Below are positions 9,301-17,857 of a stretch of DNA of 64,000 nucleotides, piece after piece. How positions within the stretch are numbered: the first letter of the stretch is position 1; every line of letters starts with the position of its first letter. The position numbers were made by a program, and so were the translations under genes. The notes below the pieces were generated by a model. It had not been told where the DNA came from. It ran no database searches and saw nothing but the letters and a program-made list of their open reading frames with translations. The stretch spans positions 186,001-250,000 of the forward strand of contig NZ_QWLM01000002.1 in NCBI RefSeq assembly GCF_003515945.1, given 5' to 3'. Origin of the DNA: Dermacoccus abyssi. GTDB lineage: Bacteria > Actinomycetota > Actinomycetes > Actinomycetales > Dermatophilaceae.

Positions 9301-10668
9301 GGGAAGCATGAGAGTACGCGCGTTCGGGTCTCCCCCGTCGGCCGTCTTGGCCGCCTCGCGCCAGTAGTTCGGCACGTCCATCTCGGAGATGTAGAGCCCG
9401 TTGGACAGGGCCGGCAGGATCCAACCGGCCACGAGAACCGTGGCCAACGAACCGGCCACGGGGGCGAGCGCGCTGCGTCGTTGGACGAGGCGCACGAGTT
9501 GCACCGCGCCGAAAGCCAGCGCCAGCGCGAAGGCCAGCGCGAGAAGCGCTCCGATCTTGTTCGTCGTGCGGAACGCGGCGAGCGGGCCGAGGCCGAGCAC
9601 CTTCTCCAGCACCCACCCGACGGGGCTCTGGGCGCGTCCCTCACCCGGGAACAGCCCGACCATGACGACGGCAGCCAGGGCGGCGAGCAACACGAGAGTG
9701 CGGCGAAGAGCAGTTCGCGCAAAGGCGAGGGAGACGAGCGCAAGCGTCGGCCACAGCGCGGTGAGGACGATGACGACCGGGCTCGTGATGTAGGTGGCGT
9801 TCTGAGGCACCCACGGACCCGTGTCACTGTGGCCGTAGAGCGGCCACAGACCGAGGCCGCGCAGCACCTCGGTGAAGGACGACACCTTGTGAATACCGGT
9901 GAGCGTCTCGGACATGTCGACGATCTGCGCGCCTGTGCCAAGCGCTGCGATGGCGGGCACGAGCCAGTAGACCGAGACGGCGACGACGAAGAGGCCGCAC
10001 TTGGCTGTCACGGCGAGCACCTGACGCCACGTGGCGCGGCGGTGCCACAGCGCGACGGCGGCGATCGGCACGAGCGCGAGCAGCTGGTACAGCGGCACGA
10101 CGGCCACGTTCATGCCGCTCATCGCGAAGAACGCAAGGCCGAACGCGGCCGGCCAGGCCCAGCTGTGCGGCTGCTGCAGACCCCTCGAGTGGGCCAGGAG
10201 CATCCAGGGCAACAACGCCATCGGCAGGGCGATTGCGAGCGTGTTTCCGGCGGCTATCGTGTAGGGGTTGGCGAGGTAGAAGACGCCCGCGAACAGGCCG
10301 ACCCACTTCGTCGCGCGGACGGTGGCTGCCCGCACGAGACGGTTCGCTCCCCACGCAGCGACGAGCCAGAGAGCGAAGTGGAAGACCTTGAAGGTCCACT
10401 CCGGTGACAGACCGAGCCCGCGCAGCGCCGACAGCAGGAGCAGCACGGGGACGAGGCCGACGTTGAAGTTGGCCGACCCGAGGTAGGGAGAGCTCGTCCA
10501 CGACGAGAGGTAGCGCTCGACCATTGTCCACGGCGCGAGGTAGACCTCTGGCTTGATGTCGGTGTGGAAGTGACCGAGCGAGTTGCCGAAGACGATGATC
10601 GCGAGGAAGAGAACGAGCCCGCCGGCCGTGAGCGCGTACGGGCTGACCCGCGCGGCGAAGCGTCTCAC
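6382..10668 (-). CDS. AftD-like alpha-(1->3)-arabinofuranosyltransferase (DUF3367-type)
   Basis: A 1428-residue membrane glycosyltransferase of the AftD type, which in mycobacteria adds arabinofuranose from decaprenyl-phosphoryl-arabinose to arabinan. The N-terminal part has about eleven membrane helices. The first outer loop, with HTDIKPEVYLAP, supplies the acidic residues expected of a GT-C active site. From about residue 430 to 1230 there is a large extracytoplasmic region with beta-rich segments resembling carbohydrate-binding (F5/8C-like) modules. A terminal cluster of helices follows, ending in an acidic tail. The start is GTG at 10668 with GGAGG upstream. It heads the operon containing the GT2, GT4 and membrane protein genes. 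Whether it makes an arabinan here is inference, since this organism need not have a mycolyl cell wall. Confidence 0.82.
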   Translation of the reverse strand: MRRFAARVSPYALTAGGLVLFLAIIVFGNSLGHFHTDIKPEVYLAPWTMVERYLSSWTSSPYLGSANFNVGLVPVLLLLSALRGLGLSPEWTFKVFHFALWLVAAWGANRLVRAATVRATKWVGLFAGVFYLANPYTIAAGNTLAIALPMALLPWMLLAHSRGLQQPHSWAWPAAFGLAFFAMSGMNVAVVPLYQLLALVPIAAVALWHRRATWRQVLAVTAKCGLFVVAVSVYWLVPAIAALGTGAQIVDMSETLTGIHKVSSFTEVLRGLGLWPLYGHSDTGPWVPQNATYITSPVVIVLTALWPTLALVSLAFARTALRRTLVLLAALAAVVMVGLFPGEGRAQSPVGWVLEKVLGLGPLAAFRTTNKIGALLALAFALALAFGAVQLVRLVQRRSALAPVAGSLATVLVAGWILPALSNGLYISEMDVPNYWREAAKTADGGDPNARTLMLPGQTRPTYRWTVQRPDDLTNSLLKREAVLPETTPNASAPGANLLAAMDDTVQSDRSNGDIASTFARYLGADNVLVRHDTVWENDGGARPAAMSRLIDGDSGLYGVANFGRPGQNVLSPTNQPESMDEALLTPVQLYGVKDSRRAVRAQSLAGQMIVAGDGWAFPQLAAAGLLRSSPTVRYAQDLDETSLKAALKDGARLAQTDTNARRNTIPQRLTAGQGSLLAANEALKNSRTLGTDPKNQTVLERSGAHVTASSAGGTFFDLPFAAAENAFDGDDATSWRFGDFQRAAGQSLNVKLDKPARLGDVSVAQADLGPVKIDRATLIAGGKSVSVRVPDTGRATFRMGGVNAESVRLRIDSTRGDGYNLVGVSEVGLPGAKAERAARTPSTLKDLYDSLDAEGRTAFEKAPLDILFQRVQNSSSPNDDSETSLNRIFTMPDARRYDASATVRLAKADQERFYDRSAGYSDAVTASSSEFWFDRPEYRASQAADDNDKTAWVPGGASPQGAWWQMRGPEREISSVSVTQAPGEGGESRTQWATRATVSVDGRVVGSGVLKPNGTASIDIAATRGKVVRVQLDASSGPRNGAPAKFTSIDTKQVLRKAPLGAFDEPGKNRCFAVSTINGTALPMRLSGDRVAGPKDAGTRWTACNPVVLKAREQHVEPVRDFVVDSLVLRDTVSEKAGAGVSPAPVDFAVTKNSPSVKSVRVAKSSTPKAVVLGQSYDERWSATLGDKDLGRPVLLDGYSSGWVLPAGAEGTVEMRFTPQRYANWAILFSLAALLLAAALVVRAWLTGALVGGRDESADEDLPAHRAHRSAPQERMTGGGGSPGRSDRQVLLQAGFVVAAALAVGLPGLVAGLAVVAGLRWGRVTSRALVVTGAALVFVAILLFLVLSPDLGEVSADAISASLWPHRVAGAGFVVAIAGLLRREGLAGGSRGAATAEPAADATDSADRTEDEGRTRDSDSDGGSEDD

Positions 10669-10750
10669 GTCGTTGGCCTCCGGATCGTCGACTTCGTCAC
10701 TGCACCGCGCGCCGAGCGCGCTTTCCGTCGGCGCCCCGGCGGTGACTGCC

Positions 10751-10756
10751 TAATAT
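10751..10756 (+). promoter_or_regulatory. Possible -10 of the flippase gene
   Basis: TAATAT lies in a short AT-rich island, in the gap between the divergent AftD-like and flippase genes, about 40 bases before the flippase start. No good -35 is visible. Confidence 0.35.
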
Positions 10757-10794
10757 AACTGGGAAGTAACCCCCAAGAGGACCAACCCGAGAAG

Positions 10795-12090
10795 GTGGAG
10801 ACGTTGAACGCTGGACGCACCGACGTCTCCGCTGACTCCGCCGACGAACCGTCCGAGGCTCCTGGCAACCGGACCGAGCTCACGGCGGGCATCGGTTCGG
10901 GCGCCCTCCTCGGAGTCGCCATGGGCGTCGGCAACGCCCTGAGCTACGTCTTCGTTCTCGTGCTGACGCGCGCCCTCGGTACCGCGGGGTTCGGCGCCTA
11001 CTCGGCGCTCATCACGCTCGGCATCGTGCTCGTCATCCCGGCCGGCGCCTTCCAGGTCATCATCGCGCGGCGCTGGGCGGACGAGGAAGCACGCACGTCC
11101 GGGCTCGTCGCCGCGGCCGGGACGGGCATCGCTCTCACCGGGCTCACGTGCCTGCTCGCCGCACCGATCGGCGATACCTTCCACCTCGACGGTGTGGCCG
11201 CCACCGTCGCGATGTCGCTCATGCTCCTTCCGATGACGCTCACGGGAGCGTTTCAGGGCATGTTGCTGGGGGACGAACGCCTCGGGCGCCTGTCGACGCT
11301 CTACGTCCTCACCGCGGCCACCCGTCTGCTCGGCGCGTTCGTGTGCCTTGCGATCGACTCGAACGTCACGCAGGTCTTCGTCGCCATGGCGATCGCGGCC
11401 TGGCTCACCGCGGCGTACGGCTGGTGGGCCTGTCGCGATCTGGCCGCCACCACCTGGCGCCACTCCCCCTCGCTCCTGGCCGAGATGGCGCGATCCAACT
11501 CGACGCTCGCGGCCTTCACCGCCCTGACGAACGTCGACGTGCTCCTCGTGCGCCACTTCCTCGACGAGCACACCTCCGGCGGCTACGGGCTCGCGTCGAC
11601 CTTCGGGCGGGCGATGTGCTGGGGCACCCAGTTCATCGCGCTGCTCGTCGTGCCGCGCCTGTCGCGTCAGGGGTCGTCGATGATCTGGCGGGCGGCGGCG
11701 CTCGTCGTCGGAATCGGCGCGATCGCGGCCGCGGTTGTCGCGATTGACGCCGACGCCCTCGTGCGGCTCATCGGCGGCACGGCCTTCGACGGTTTCGGAA
11801 CGCTCGTCCTGGCCTGCATCGCGCTCGGCACGCTGTGGGCCCTGGCGCAGCTGTGGCTCTTCTCCCAGATGGCCGACGACGACACGACTCTCGGCAAGGT
11901 GGCCTGGGTGGCCGTCACCGTCGAACTTGTTGTCGGGTGGCTGTGGTGGCACGACAGTGCCGAGCAGGTCATCGGACTCGCCACCGGCTGCGCGGCGCTC
12001 GTCGTCCTCGTCGGCGTGGTTCGCACCCGCCGTCACGCCGTGACGCAGCTCCAGTCCGAGGAGGACCTCCTCGTCACCGACCGCACGTGA
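10795..12090 (+). CDS. Oligosaccharide flippase / polysaccharide biosynthesis membrane protein
   Basis: A 431-residue integral membrane protein with about twelve predicted helices, spread over the MOP/Wzx flippase pattern. LLGVAMGVGNALSYVFVLV followed by ALGTAGFGAYSAL is the typical first-helix and loop signature of polysaccharide transporters. It would flip a lipid-linked saccharide across the membrane. The first 40 residues are polar and poorly conserved, so the start is uncertain: GTG at 10795 is used here, and TTG at 10804 is the alternative. It is divergent from the AftD-like gene and convergent with a methyltransferase gene, with a terminator between. Confidence 0.85.
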   Translation: METLNAGRTDVSADSADEPSEAPGNRTELTAGIGSGALLGVAMGVGNALSYVFVLVLTRALGTAGFGAYSALITLGIVLVIPAGAFQVIIARRWADEEARTSGLVAAAGTGIALTGLTCLLAAPIGDTFHLDGVAATVAMSLMLLPMTLTGAFQGMLLGDERLGRLSTLYVLTAATRLLGAFVCLAIDSNVTQVFVAMAIAAWLTAAYGWWACRDLAATTWRHSPSLLAEMARSNSTLAAFTALTNVDVLLVRHFLDEHTSGGYGLASTFGRAMCWGTQFIALLVVPRLSRQGSSMIWRAAALVVGIGAIAAAVVAIDADALVRLIGGTAFDGFGTLVLACIALGTLWALAQLWLFSQMADDDTTLGKVAWVAVTVELVVGWLWWHDSAEQVIGLATGCAALVVLVGVVRTRRHAVTQLQSEEDLLVTDRT

Positions 12091-12096
12091 CACGCA

Positions 12097-12133
12097 TCGG
12101 GCCGAGCCGACACACGTGGTCAGCTCGGCCCGA
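12097..12133. terminator. Bidirectional terminator hairpin
   Basis: An 11-bp perfect stem (TCGGGCCGAGC, 12097-12107, with 12123-12133) encloses a 15-base loop. It sits between the convergent flippase (+) and methyltransferase (-) genes. Confidence 0.75.
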
Positions 12134-12145
12134 GGCAACGGTGGG

Positions 12146-12991
12146 TCACTTCGCGCTGTCGTCGTCACCGATCTTGCGCGAGCGTCCGAGCAGCACCTTC
12201 GCCACGGCGGTGATCGGGCCGGGCACGATGCCCACGGCCTTCCACATCACGGCGTTGACGCGGTCCTGCACCGTCACCTGGTAGCGGCGCAGGGCCTCGT
12301 CCGTGCCCGAGAGTTTGCGGGCTGTACCGGGCACACGGCGGAATGTGAGGGCGTGCAGGCCGTTGGCCCAGCGCGGGTCGTCGGCGTGCGCCGCGTCCCA
12401 CGTCTCGACGATCTCCCAGCCCTTGTGCCGCTGGAGGAAGAGCTTGTGGGCCTTCTGCACGACCGGCCACGACGCGTCGTCGATGAGCACGAGCGCCTCG
12501 TTCGCGAGCAATGGCTCGACGACAGCCAGGGCGAGGTAGTGCGACAGCAGGGTGTGCTCGCCGTCGTAGAAGTAGACGCCGACCGGCCGATCGAGCGCGC
12601 CTGGCTCGACCATGAGCTTGAAGCAGTCGCCCTCGAGCAGTTCGACGTCGGCGTCACTCGCGTGCTCGGCGAGGTTCGTCATGAGCTCCTCGCGCGCCAT
12701 CTCGCCGGCCATGCCGAACTCCATGAAGTTCTCCATGACGACGAACTTCTTGCCGGCGTTGCCCCGCACCGCAGCGCAGATCGAGCGGCCCTTGAACGTG
12801 CCGACCTCGAGGTAGGCCTCGCCCTCGGGCAGGTGACGCGCGGCCTCGTTGAGCACCGCGAGTTCGTTGACCGCCGTGTAGCCGGCCACCTGGGACGCGA
12901 GGCCCTTCCACGAGCCGTCGACCGGGTCGCCACTTTGGACGTCGGGGGTGAACAGCGCCGGAAGGGCTTCGAAGAAGGCAGACGTTTTCAT
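12146..12991 (-). CDS. Class I SAM-dependent methyltransferase (Methyltransf_24-like)
   Basis: A 281-residue soluble methyltransferase. The SAM motif YLEVGTFKGRSI lies near residues 60-71. An acidic post-II segment (ELLEGDCFKL) and YFYDGEHT, which supplies the Asp often found in this family, follow. This type commonly modifies sugars or small molecules in glycan clusters. The ATG at 12991 has AAGGAA upstream; the frame is open to 13063 without a better start. It lies between the flippase and the acyltransferase pair, so a role in methylating the exported glycan is reasonable but unproved. Confidence 0.8.
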   Translation of the reverse strand: MKTSAFFEALPALFTPDVQSGDPVDGSWKGLASQVAGYTAVNELAVLNEAARHLPEGEAYLEVGTFKGRSICAAVRGNAGKKFVVMENFMEFGMAGEMAREELMTNLAEHASDADVELLEGDCFKLMVEPGALDRPVGVYFYDGEHTLLSHYLALAVVEPLLANEALVLIDDASWPVVQKAHKLFLQRHKGWEIVETWDAAHADDPRWANGLHALTFRRVPGTARKLSGTDEALRRYQVTVQDRVNAVMWKAVGIVPGPITAVAKVLLGRSRKIGDDDSAK

Positions 12992-13084
12992 GGGTTCCTT
13001 ACGTGGGTGAGGCCCGAACGCACACGGCGGACCACGGACGGTGTCGGCGAACTCGGGCGGCACAAGAATGCCACCTCATGCGCC

Positions 13085-15073
13085 TCAGCGCTGGGCAGTC
13101 GCCAGAACCTGGGGCGCCAGCCACTTCCAGATCATCGGTGTGGCCTCCTCGGAGAAGTGGACGCTGTCGGTGTACAGCCGCTTACCGCTCACCTCGGGCT
13201 GGAAGGGATTGCTGCACACCGTCCTCGCGAGGTCGAGCAGCGGCACGTGCTCCTCGGACGCCCACTCCCGGATCAGGGCGTTGACCTGGTCGGGTCGCTG
13301 CGACTCGGCGAGCGCAGGGCCGTCGGCGCGCATCGCGGCGGCGTCCTCGGGCGGGAGGACGGACAGATCGGCCTGACGGCACGGCACCGTCGTCACGTAG
13401 ACACGCTGCGCTCCCCCGGCGCGGATCTTCCCGACGGTCTCGGTGAGACGCTTCTTCGCGAGGTCGCGGTAGGCGGCGTCGTCGATCCACACCTTTCGGC
13501 CGTCGAGCATGTGCCGCGAGGCGAGGTGCACGCCGGGCATGAGGACGGCGGCCTCCGCACCCGAGCCGCGAACCTTCGACGTCAGGTCGCGCTTGAGGGA
13601 GGCACAGTCCTTCGGGTTGGGCACGATCTTGCTCTTGGAATCGACGATCGGGATGTCGAGCATGTCGCAGCCCGGCACAGCCAGGGCCACGGGGTGGAGC
13701 CCCGGGAAGTTGAGCGACGGGTAGTTCTCGACGAGCTTGAGGGGCACCGAGTCGCCCACCATGGCCACCGTGGTCCGGCTCGAGGTCATGGGGTAGGCCT
13801 TCTGCCCCGGCACGAGGTCGGGAACGTTCGCCACGTACTGCGGCGGGCCGCTGACTCGGGTCATCGTCCACATGAGGCCTGAACCGAGGACGAGGGCCAG
13901 TGCCGAACCGACGGCGACGAACTGCCGCGTGCCGGAAGTGGATTTCGGCAGCAGACCCTTGACGCCGTTCTGCAGGACGGGCACTTCGATGTAGCGGAAG
14001 CTGAGGTACGCAGCGGCGAACGTGAGCGCACCCTTGAGCACGGCCTCGGCGATGTCGGGGAGGCCCGGCACGTCGACCCACAGGTTGATGGGCCAGTGGT
14101 AGAGGTAGAGCCCGTACGAGATGCGGCCCAGGAACGCCAGGGGCTCCCACCCGAAGATGCGGTTGATGAGCAGGTTGCGCGGGTCGACGCTCGACCACCC
14201 CATGAGGGCGGCGCCGACGGCGAAGAGCAGGATGCCACCGCGGTCGTAGACCCACGTGGTGCTCGGGTCGAGGAGGAAGACCGCCGAGACCGAGACGCCG
14301 AAGCCGATGACGCCGAGCGCCTGCGTCACGGCGCGTGGAGGGAGCACCGGGCCCCGTTTGTCGTTGCCGAGTCCAAGCAGACAGCCCAGCGCGACACCGA
14401 CGAGCAGAGCCTGCACGCGGGTGTCGGTGCCGTAGTAGAGGCGCGTCTGGTCCTGCGGCGTCTCGAAGCCGAGCTGCGCCGTCCAGCAGGCGCTCACCGC
14501 CGCAAGAGCGAGAGCGATGCCGGCCTTCGCGCCCCGGCGACGGGCGAGGGCGACGAGGGCGAGCACGAGGAAGGGGACGATGACGTAGAACTGTTCCTCG
14601 ACCGAGAGCGTCCACGCGTGACGCAGCGGCGACGGGTCGACGAACTGGTCGAAGTAGGCGTCGCCACGGCTGATGAGTCGCCAGTTGAGGAAGAATCCGA
14701 GCGTCGCGAAAGCGTCGCCGGCGTACTCCTTGCGCTGCTCCGCGTCGGCAAAGAAGGCCGTGTGAACGAGCACCGCGGCGACGAGCACGAACATCGCGGG
14801 GAGAACGCGGCGGGCCCGCCGGGCGTAGAAGCGGCGGACGTCGATGCGCCCCGTCTTCTGGCGCTCCTTGAGGAGCAGGCGAGTGATGAGGAAGCCGGAG
14901 AAGACGAAGAAGTGGTTGATGCCGACCCAGCCACCGACGAGCGCCGTCACGCCCAAGTGGTAGGCGATGACGAGAACGACGAACAGGCCGCGGTAACCGT
15001 CGAGCGCCGCATAGCGCGACGGCGTGCGCACGCCCTTGCCGTTGCGTCGCTGTGCGCGCGTGCTGCCCGTCAC
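13085..15073 (-). CDS. Acyltransferase-3 / SGNH fusion O-acyltransferase (OafA-type)
   Basis: A 662-residue membrane O-acyltransferase expected to move an acyl (often acetyl) group across the membrane onto an extracellular glycan. The N-terminal AT3 domain (about 1-390) begins with YAALDGYRGLFVVLVIAYHL, including the catalytic-region His, and has about eleven helices. The C-terminal SGNH domain has GDSVPLK (block I Ser) and DSVHFSEEATP (the Asp-His of block V). The GTG at 15073 overlaps the preceding gene's stop by four bases and has AGGTGG upstream. It is a tandem paralogue of that gene: both end in the same TPMIW-W-LAPQVL pattern. Confidence 0.9.
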   Translation of the reverse strand: MTGSTRAQRRNGKGVRTPSRYAALDGYRGLFVVLVIAYHLGVTALVGGWVGINHFFVFSGFLITRLLLKERQKTGRIDVRRFYARRARRVLPAMFVLVAAVLVHTAFFADAEQRKEYAGDAFATLGFFLNWRLISRGDAYFDQFVDPSPLRHAWTLSVEEQFYVIVPFLVLALVALARRRGAKAGIALALAAVSACWTAQLGFETPQDQTRLYYGTDTRVQALLVGVALGCLLGLGNDKRGPVLPPRAVTQALGVIGFGVSVSAVFLLDPSTTWVYDRGGILLFAVGAALMGWSSVDPRNLLINRIFGWEPLAFLGRISYGLYLYHWPINLWVDVPGLPDIAEAVLKGALTFAAAYLSFRYIEVPVLQNGVKGLLPKSTSGTRQFVAVGSALALVLGSGLMWTMTRVSGPPQYVANVPDLVPGQKAYPMTSSRTTVAMVGDSVPLKLVENYPSLNFPGLHPVALAVPGCDMLDIPIVDSKSKIVPNPKDCASLKRDLTSKVRGSGAEAAVLMPGVHLASRHMLDGRKVWIDDAAYRDLAKKRLTETVGKIRAGGAQRVYVTTVPCRQADLSVLPPEDAAAMRADGPALAESQRPDQVNALIREWASEEHVPLLDLARTVCSNPFQPEVSGKRLYTDSVHFSEEATPMIWKWLAPQVLATAQR

Positions 15074-17073
15074 GGACGTCCACCTGCCTTGCTCAGAACC
15101 TGCGGGGCGAGCCAGCCCCATATCATCGGGGTTGCCTCGGGCGAGAAGTGAATGCCGTCCTCGTAGACCTTCTTGCCGTGCAGCGTCGGCTGGTAACCGT
15201 CACCGCACACGGCGGAGGCGAGGTCGACGACAGGCACGTTCTCCTCCTTCGCCCAGGTACTGATGAGGGCGTTGAGGCGCTTGGGGTTCTGGGCCTCGGC
15301 CACGAGTTCGGGGGAGCGGCTCAGCTCCGTACGGTACTGGGGCGGAAGGTTGAGTTCGCTCATCCGTCGGCACGGAACGGTGGTGATCTGCACCGAACGA
15401 GCCCCGGCCGCCTCGGCTTTCGTCGTGAGTTCGGAGAGCTTCGAGCGCACGGCAGCAACGTACGCCGGGTCGTCGAGCCACACCGTGCGCCCTCTGAGTT
15501 GGTGGCGCAGCGCGAGCTGGAGACTGGGCATGATGACGAACGTCTCGGCGCCCGAGGTACGCACCTTCTCCTCGTAGGTCGCCTTGTTCTGCCGGCACGC
15601 GGCGTCGGCGCCGAGCGCCACCGTCGGTGTCCACTGCACAGGGGCGTCGACGATGTCGCAACCGGGTGTGCCGAGGTTGACGACCTCAAGGCCCGGGAAG
15701 TTGCCGCTGGGGAAACGGGAGACGAGGTGGAACGGCACCGAGTCACCGAACAGCGCGACCTTCGTCGGCGGCTTCGGCGCCGTGAACGTCGGCTGCCCCT
15801 CGACGAGCTGGGGGATGTTCGCCACCTTCTGCGGGACGCTCTCGTCGCGCACGGGTGCGGTGGCCTGCGCCGTACCTCCCGAGACGAAGAGCGCGCCGAC
15901 GACGACCGCGGCCAGCCCTGCGAAGCCTGCGGCCCCCGTCCGACGGCGACCGAACGCGCCGAGTCCGTGCTTCATGATCGGCTGTTCGAGGAAGCGGTAG
16001 CTCACGGCGGCCGCCGCGTAGGACAGGGCGAGCGTCAGCACCGCGAGAACCCAGACGTTGACGCCGGTGAGGTAGCGCGAGAGCCAGATGAAGATCGGCC
16101 AGTGGTACAGGTAGAGGCCGTACGAGATCTTGCCCGTGTAGACCGCGGGTGGCAGGGAGAACACGCGAACGAGGGGTGTGGCGCGCCTCTGCGCACAGCC
16201 GATGATCCACGCCGTCGCCGCGATGGAGGTCAGCAGCATCCCGCCGCGCGAGAACATCCACGGTGCGAGCGGCTCGATCGTGACGAACGCGACGAGCGTG
16301 GCCGCCAGCCCGAGCCACCCGACGATCTCGATCCACGGGCGGCCGCCGTCGAGGGGATCACGCGGGTCGCGAGGTTTGAGCAGCGCCCCGCCGCTCCCCC
16401 GGTGCCCACTCCACACGCCCGCCGCGACGCCGAGCGCCAAGGCCTGAACGCGGATGTCCGTGCCGTAGTAGGCGTGTGACTGACCACCCAGCCCGACGAG
16501 GTCCAACCGCGTGGCCCACAGGGCACTGAGTCCGGCGAGCAGCACGAACGGAAGGGTCCTCGCCAGGCGCGTACGCCCCAGGGCCAGTACGGCCACGACG
16601 AGCCACGGCACGACGAGATAGAACTGCTCCTCGACTGACAGACTCCACGCGTGCCGCGTGATGCTCGGGTGGCTGAAAGCCTCGAAGTACTGATCGTCAC
16701 GGGCCACAAGACGCCAGTTCATGACGTAGGTGAGGGTGGCGAGGATGTCGCCCTTGAGGTACGCCTTCTCCTCATCGGGGGCCAAGAACAGCCCATCGAG
16801 CGTCACCGCGCCGAGCATGACGAGCAGTGCCGGGCCGAGGCGCCGCACCCGTCGGACGTAGAAATCGTGAACGCTGATGTCGCCGTAGCTACGCCGCTCG
16901 GCGAGGAGCAGACGCGTGATGAGGAAGGCGGAGAGTATGAAGAAGACGTTCATGAACACCCACAGCCCCGGCAGAACCGTGAGTGCCCCCACGTGCCACA
17001 GCATGAAGACGACCATGCCGTAGCCGCGGATGCCGTCCAGGCCAGGACGGTGGGCGAAGAGCCGTGCGGCCAT
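15070..17073 (-). CDS. Acyltransferase-3 / SGNH fusion O-acyltransferase (OafA-type)
   Basis: A 667-residue paralogue of the next gene in the operon. The AT3 domain opens with GLDGIRGYGMVVFMLWHVG and carries RHAWSLSVEEQFYLVVPWL, the family's most conserved membrane-face segment. The C-terminal SGNH domain has GDSVPFH and DGIHFSPEATP. GGAGAGG precedes the ATG at 17073. It likely acylates a surface polysaccharide outside the cell. The four-base overlap with the following acyltransferase implies equimolar synthesis. The pair may add acyl groups at two positions or use two acyl donors; the sequence does not say which. Confidence 0.9.
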   Translation of the reverse strand: MAARLFAHRPGLDGIRGYGMVVFMLWHVGALTVLPGLWVFMNVFFILSAFLITRLLLAERRSYGDISVHDFYVRRVRRLGPALLVMLGAVTLDGLFLAPDEEKAYLKGDILATLTYVMNWRLVARDDQYFEAFSHPSITRHAWSLSVEEQFYLVVPWLVVAVLALGRTRLARTLPFVLLAGLSALWATRLDLVGLGGQSHAYYGTDIRVQALALGVAAGVWSGHRGSGGALLKPRDPRDPLDGGRPWIEIVGWLGLAATLVAFVTIEPLAPWMFSRGGMLLTSIAATAWIIGCAQRRATPLVRVFSLPPAVYTGKISYGLYLYHWPIFIWLSRYLTGVNVWVLAVLTLALSYAAAAVSYRFLEQPIMKHGLGAFGRRRTGAAGFAGLAAVVVGALFVSGGTAQATAPVRDESVPQKVANIPQLVEGQPTFTAPKPPTKVALFGDSVPFHLVSRFPSGNFPGLEVVNLGTPGCDIVDAPVQWTPTVALGADAACRQNKATYEEKVRTSGAETFVIMPSLQLALRHQLRGRTVWLDDPAYVAAVRSKLSELTTKAEAAGARSVQITTVPCRRMSELNLPPQYRTELSRSPELVAEAQNPKRLNALISTWAKEENVPVVDLASAVCGDGYQPTLHGKKVYEDGIHFSPEATPMIWGWLAPQVLSKAGGRP

Positions 17074-17113
17074 GAGTTCCTCTCCGATCGAACGCGTGCG
17101 AGCTTCCGCTCAC

Positions 17114-17161
17114 GGCGACGGGCTCACCCACCGACGAATCGGAGCGGGTGAGCCCGTTGCC
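17114..17161 (-). terminator. Terminator of the acidic membrane protein gene
   Basis: A 16-bp stem with one G-T pair (17114-17129 with 17146-17161) encloses a 16-base loop. It lies twelve bases after the stop of the minus-strand gene ending at 17173 and upstream of the acyltransferase pair, which therefore probably has its own promoter. Confidence 0.75.
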
Positions 17162-17172
17162 GTCAGCGGCAG

Positions 17173-17763
17173 TCAGTCGCGAACCGTGTCGGGCTCGTCG
17201 TCGTCGAAGCGCGTGCGACGGCGGGCCGGACGCACATCGTCGTCGTCCTCGTCGTCGACCAGGCGCGTGCGGCGGACCTTGCGAGGGGCGTCGTCCTCGT
17301 CACCCAAACGGGAACGACGGCGCGGCTCCGTGGTGCGCTCGCTCTGGCGCTCCGTGCGACCGGCGAGGAGGCCCGGGCGGCGATCGGAGTCGGCGTCGTC
17401 GACGTCGTCGTCCTCCACGGCCTCGTCCTCGAGGCGGGTGCGGGCGCCGCGCGTCTGCGCTGCCGACTCCGAGCCGAAGAGGAGGAAGCCGAGGGCGGCG
17501 GTGATGATGGCGAGGGCGAGGAAGAGGAGGCTCTGGTTGCGTGCGACGTCCTCGATGATGCCGCACTGGCCCTTGGCCAGACCGTTCGTGTTAGGTGACA
17601 TCGGGCTACCGCAACGGAAGAGGCCGCCGTCCTTGCCCATGAAGCTGGTCGGCGTGAGGAAGAAGTACGCGGCCACCGCGAGGAATCCGGTGGCGACGAT
17701 GAGCGCGACCTTCGTTCCGGGGCGCAGCGACGTCACTGTACGAGTGTCTGACTGGTTCGACAT
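17173..17763 (-). CDS. Two-helix membrane protein with acidic/arginine repeat tail
   Basis: Unrecognised 196-residue protein. It has two hydrophobic segments (about 18-36 and 78-95) separated by an outer loop with two cysteines, FRCGSPMSP and GQCGII, which could form a disulfide. The last 95 residues are a low-complexity charged tail with three degenerate copies of R-R-x-R-[LF]-x-[DE]-[DE]. The topology places the tail in the cytoplasm. The gene looks leaderless: TAGCAT lies six bases before the ATG, with no ribosome-binding site. It lies between acyltransferase genes, but a link to glycan assembly is only positional. Confidence 0.8.
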   Translation of the reverse strand: MSNQSDTRTVTSLRPGTKVALIVATGFLAVAAYFFLTPTSFMGKDGGLFRCGSPMSPNTNGLAKGQCGIIEDVARNQSLLFLALAIITAALGFLLFGSESAAQTRGARTRLEDEAVEDDDVDDADSDRRPGLLAGRTERQSERTTEPRRRSRLGDEDDAPRKVRRTRLVDDEDDDDVRPARRRTRFDDDEPDTVRD

Positions 17764-17769
17764 GCCCGC

Positions 17770-17775
17770 ATGCTA
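17770..17775 (-). promoter_or_regulatory. -10 element, leaderless start
   Basis: TAGCAT on the minus strand ends six bases before the ATG at 17763, placing the transcription start at or next to the start codon. Confidence 0.45.
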
Positions 17776-17857
17776 GCGAAGTGGAACCGCCTGCGGCCCG
17801 GCCATTGGGCAAATAGACTCGCGCCCGTTGTCCTGTTCCCGTCGAGAGGCCCACCCC

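Noticed and set aside
8551-10407. A 618-codon plus-strand frame opposite the AftD-like gene
   Set aside because: Shadow of the AftD-like coding sequence, with low-complexity charged composition and no recognisable domain.
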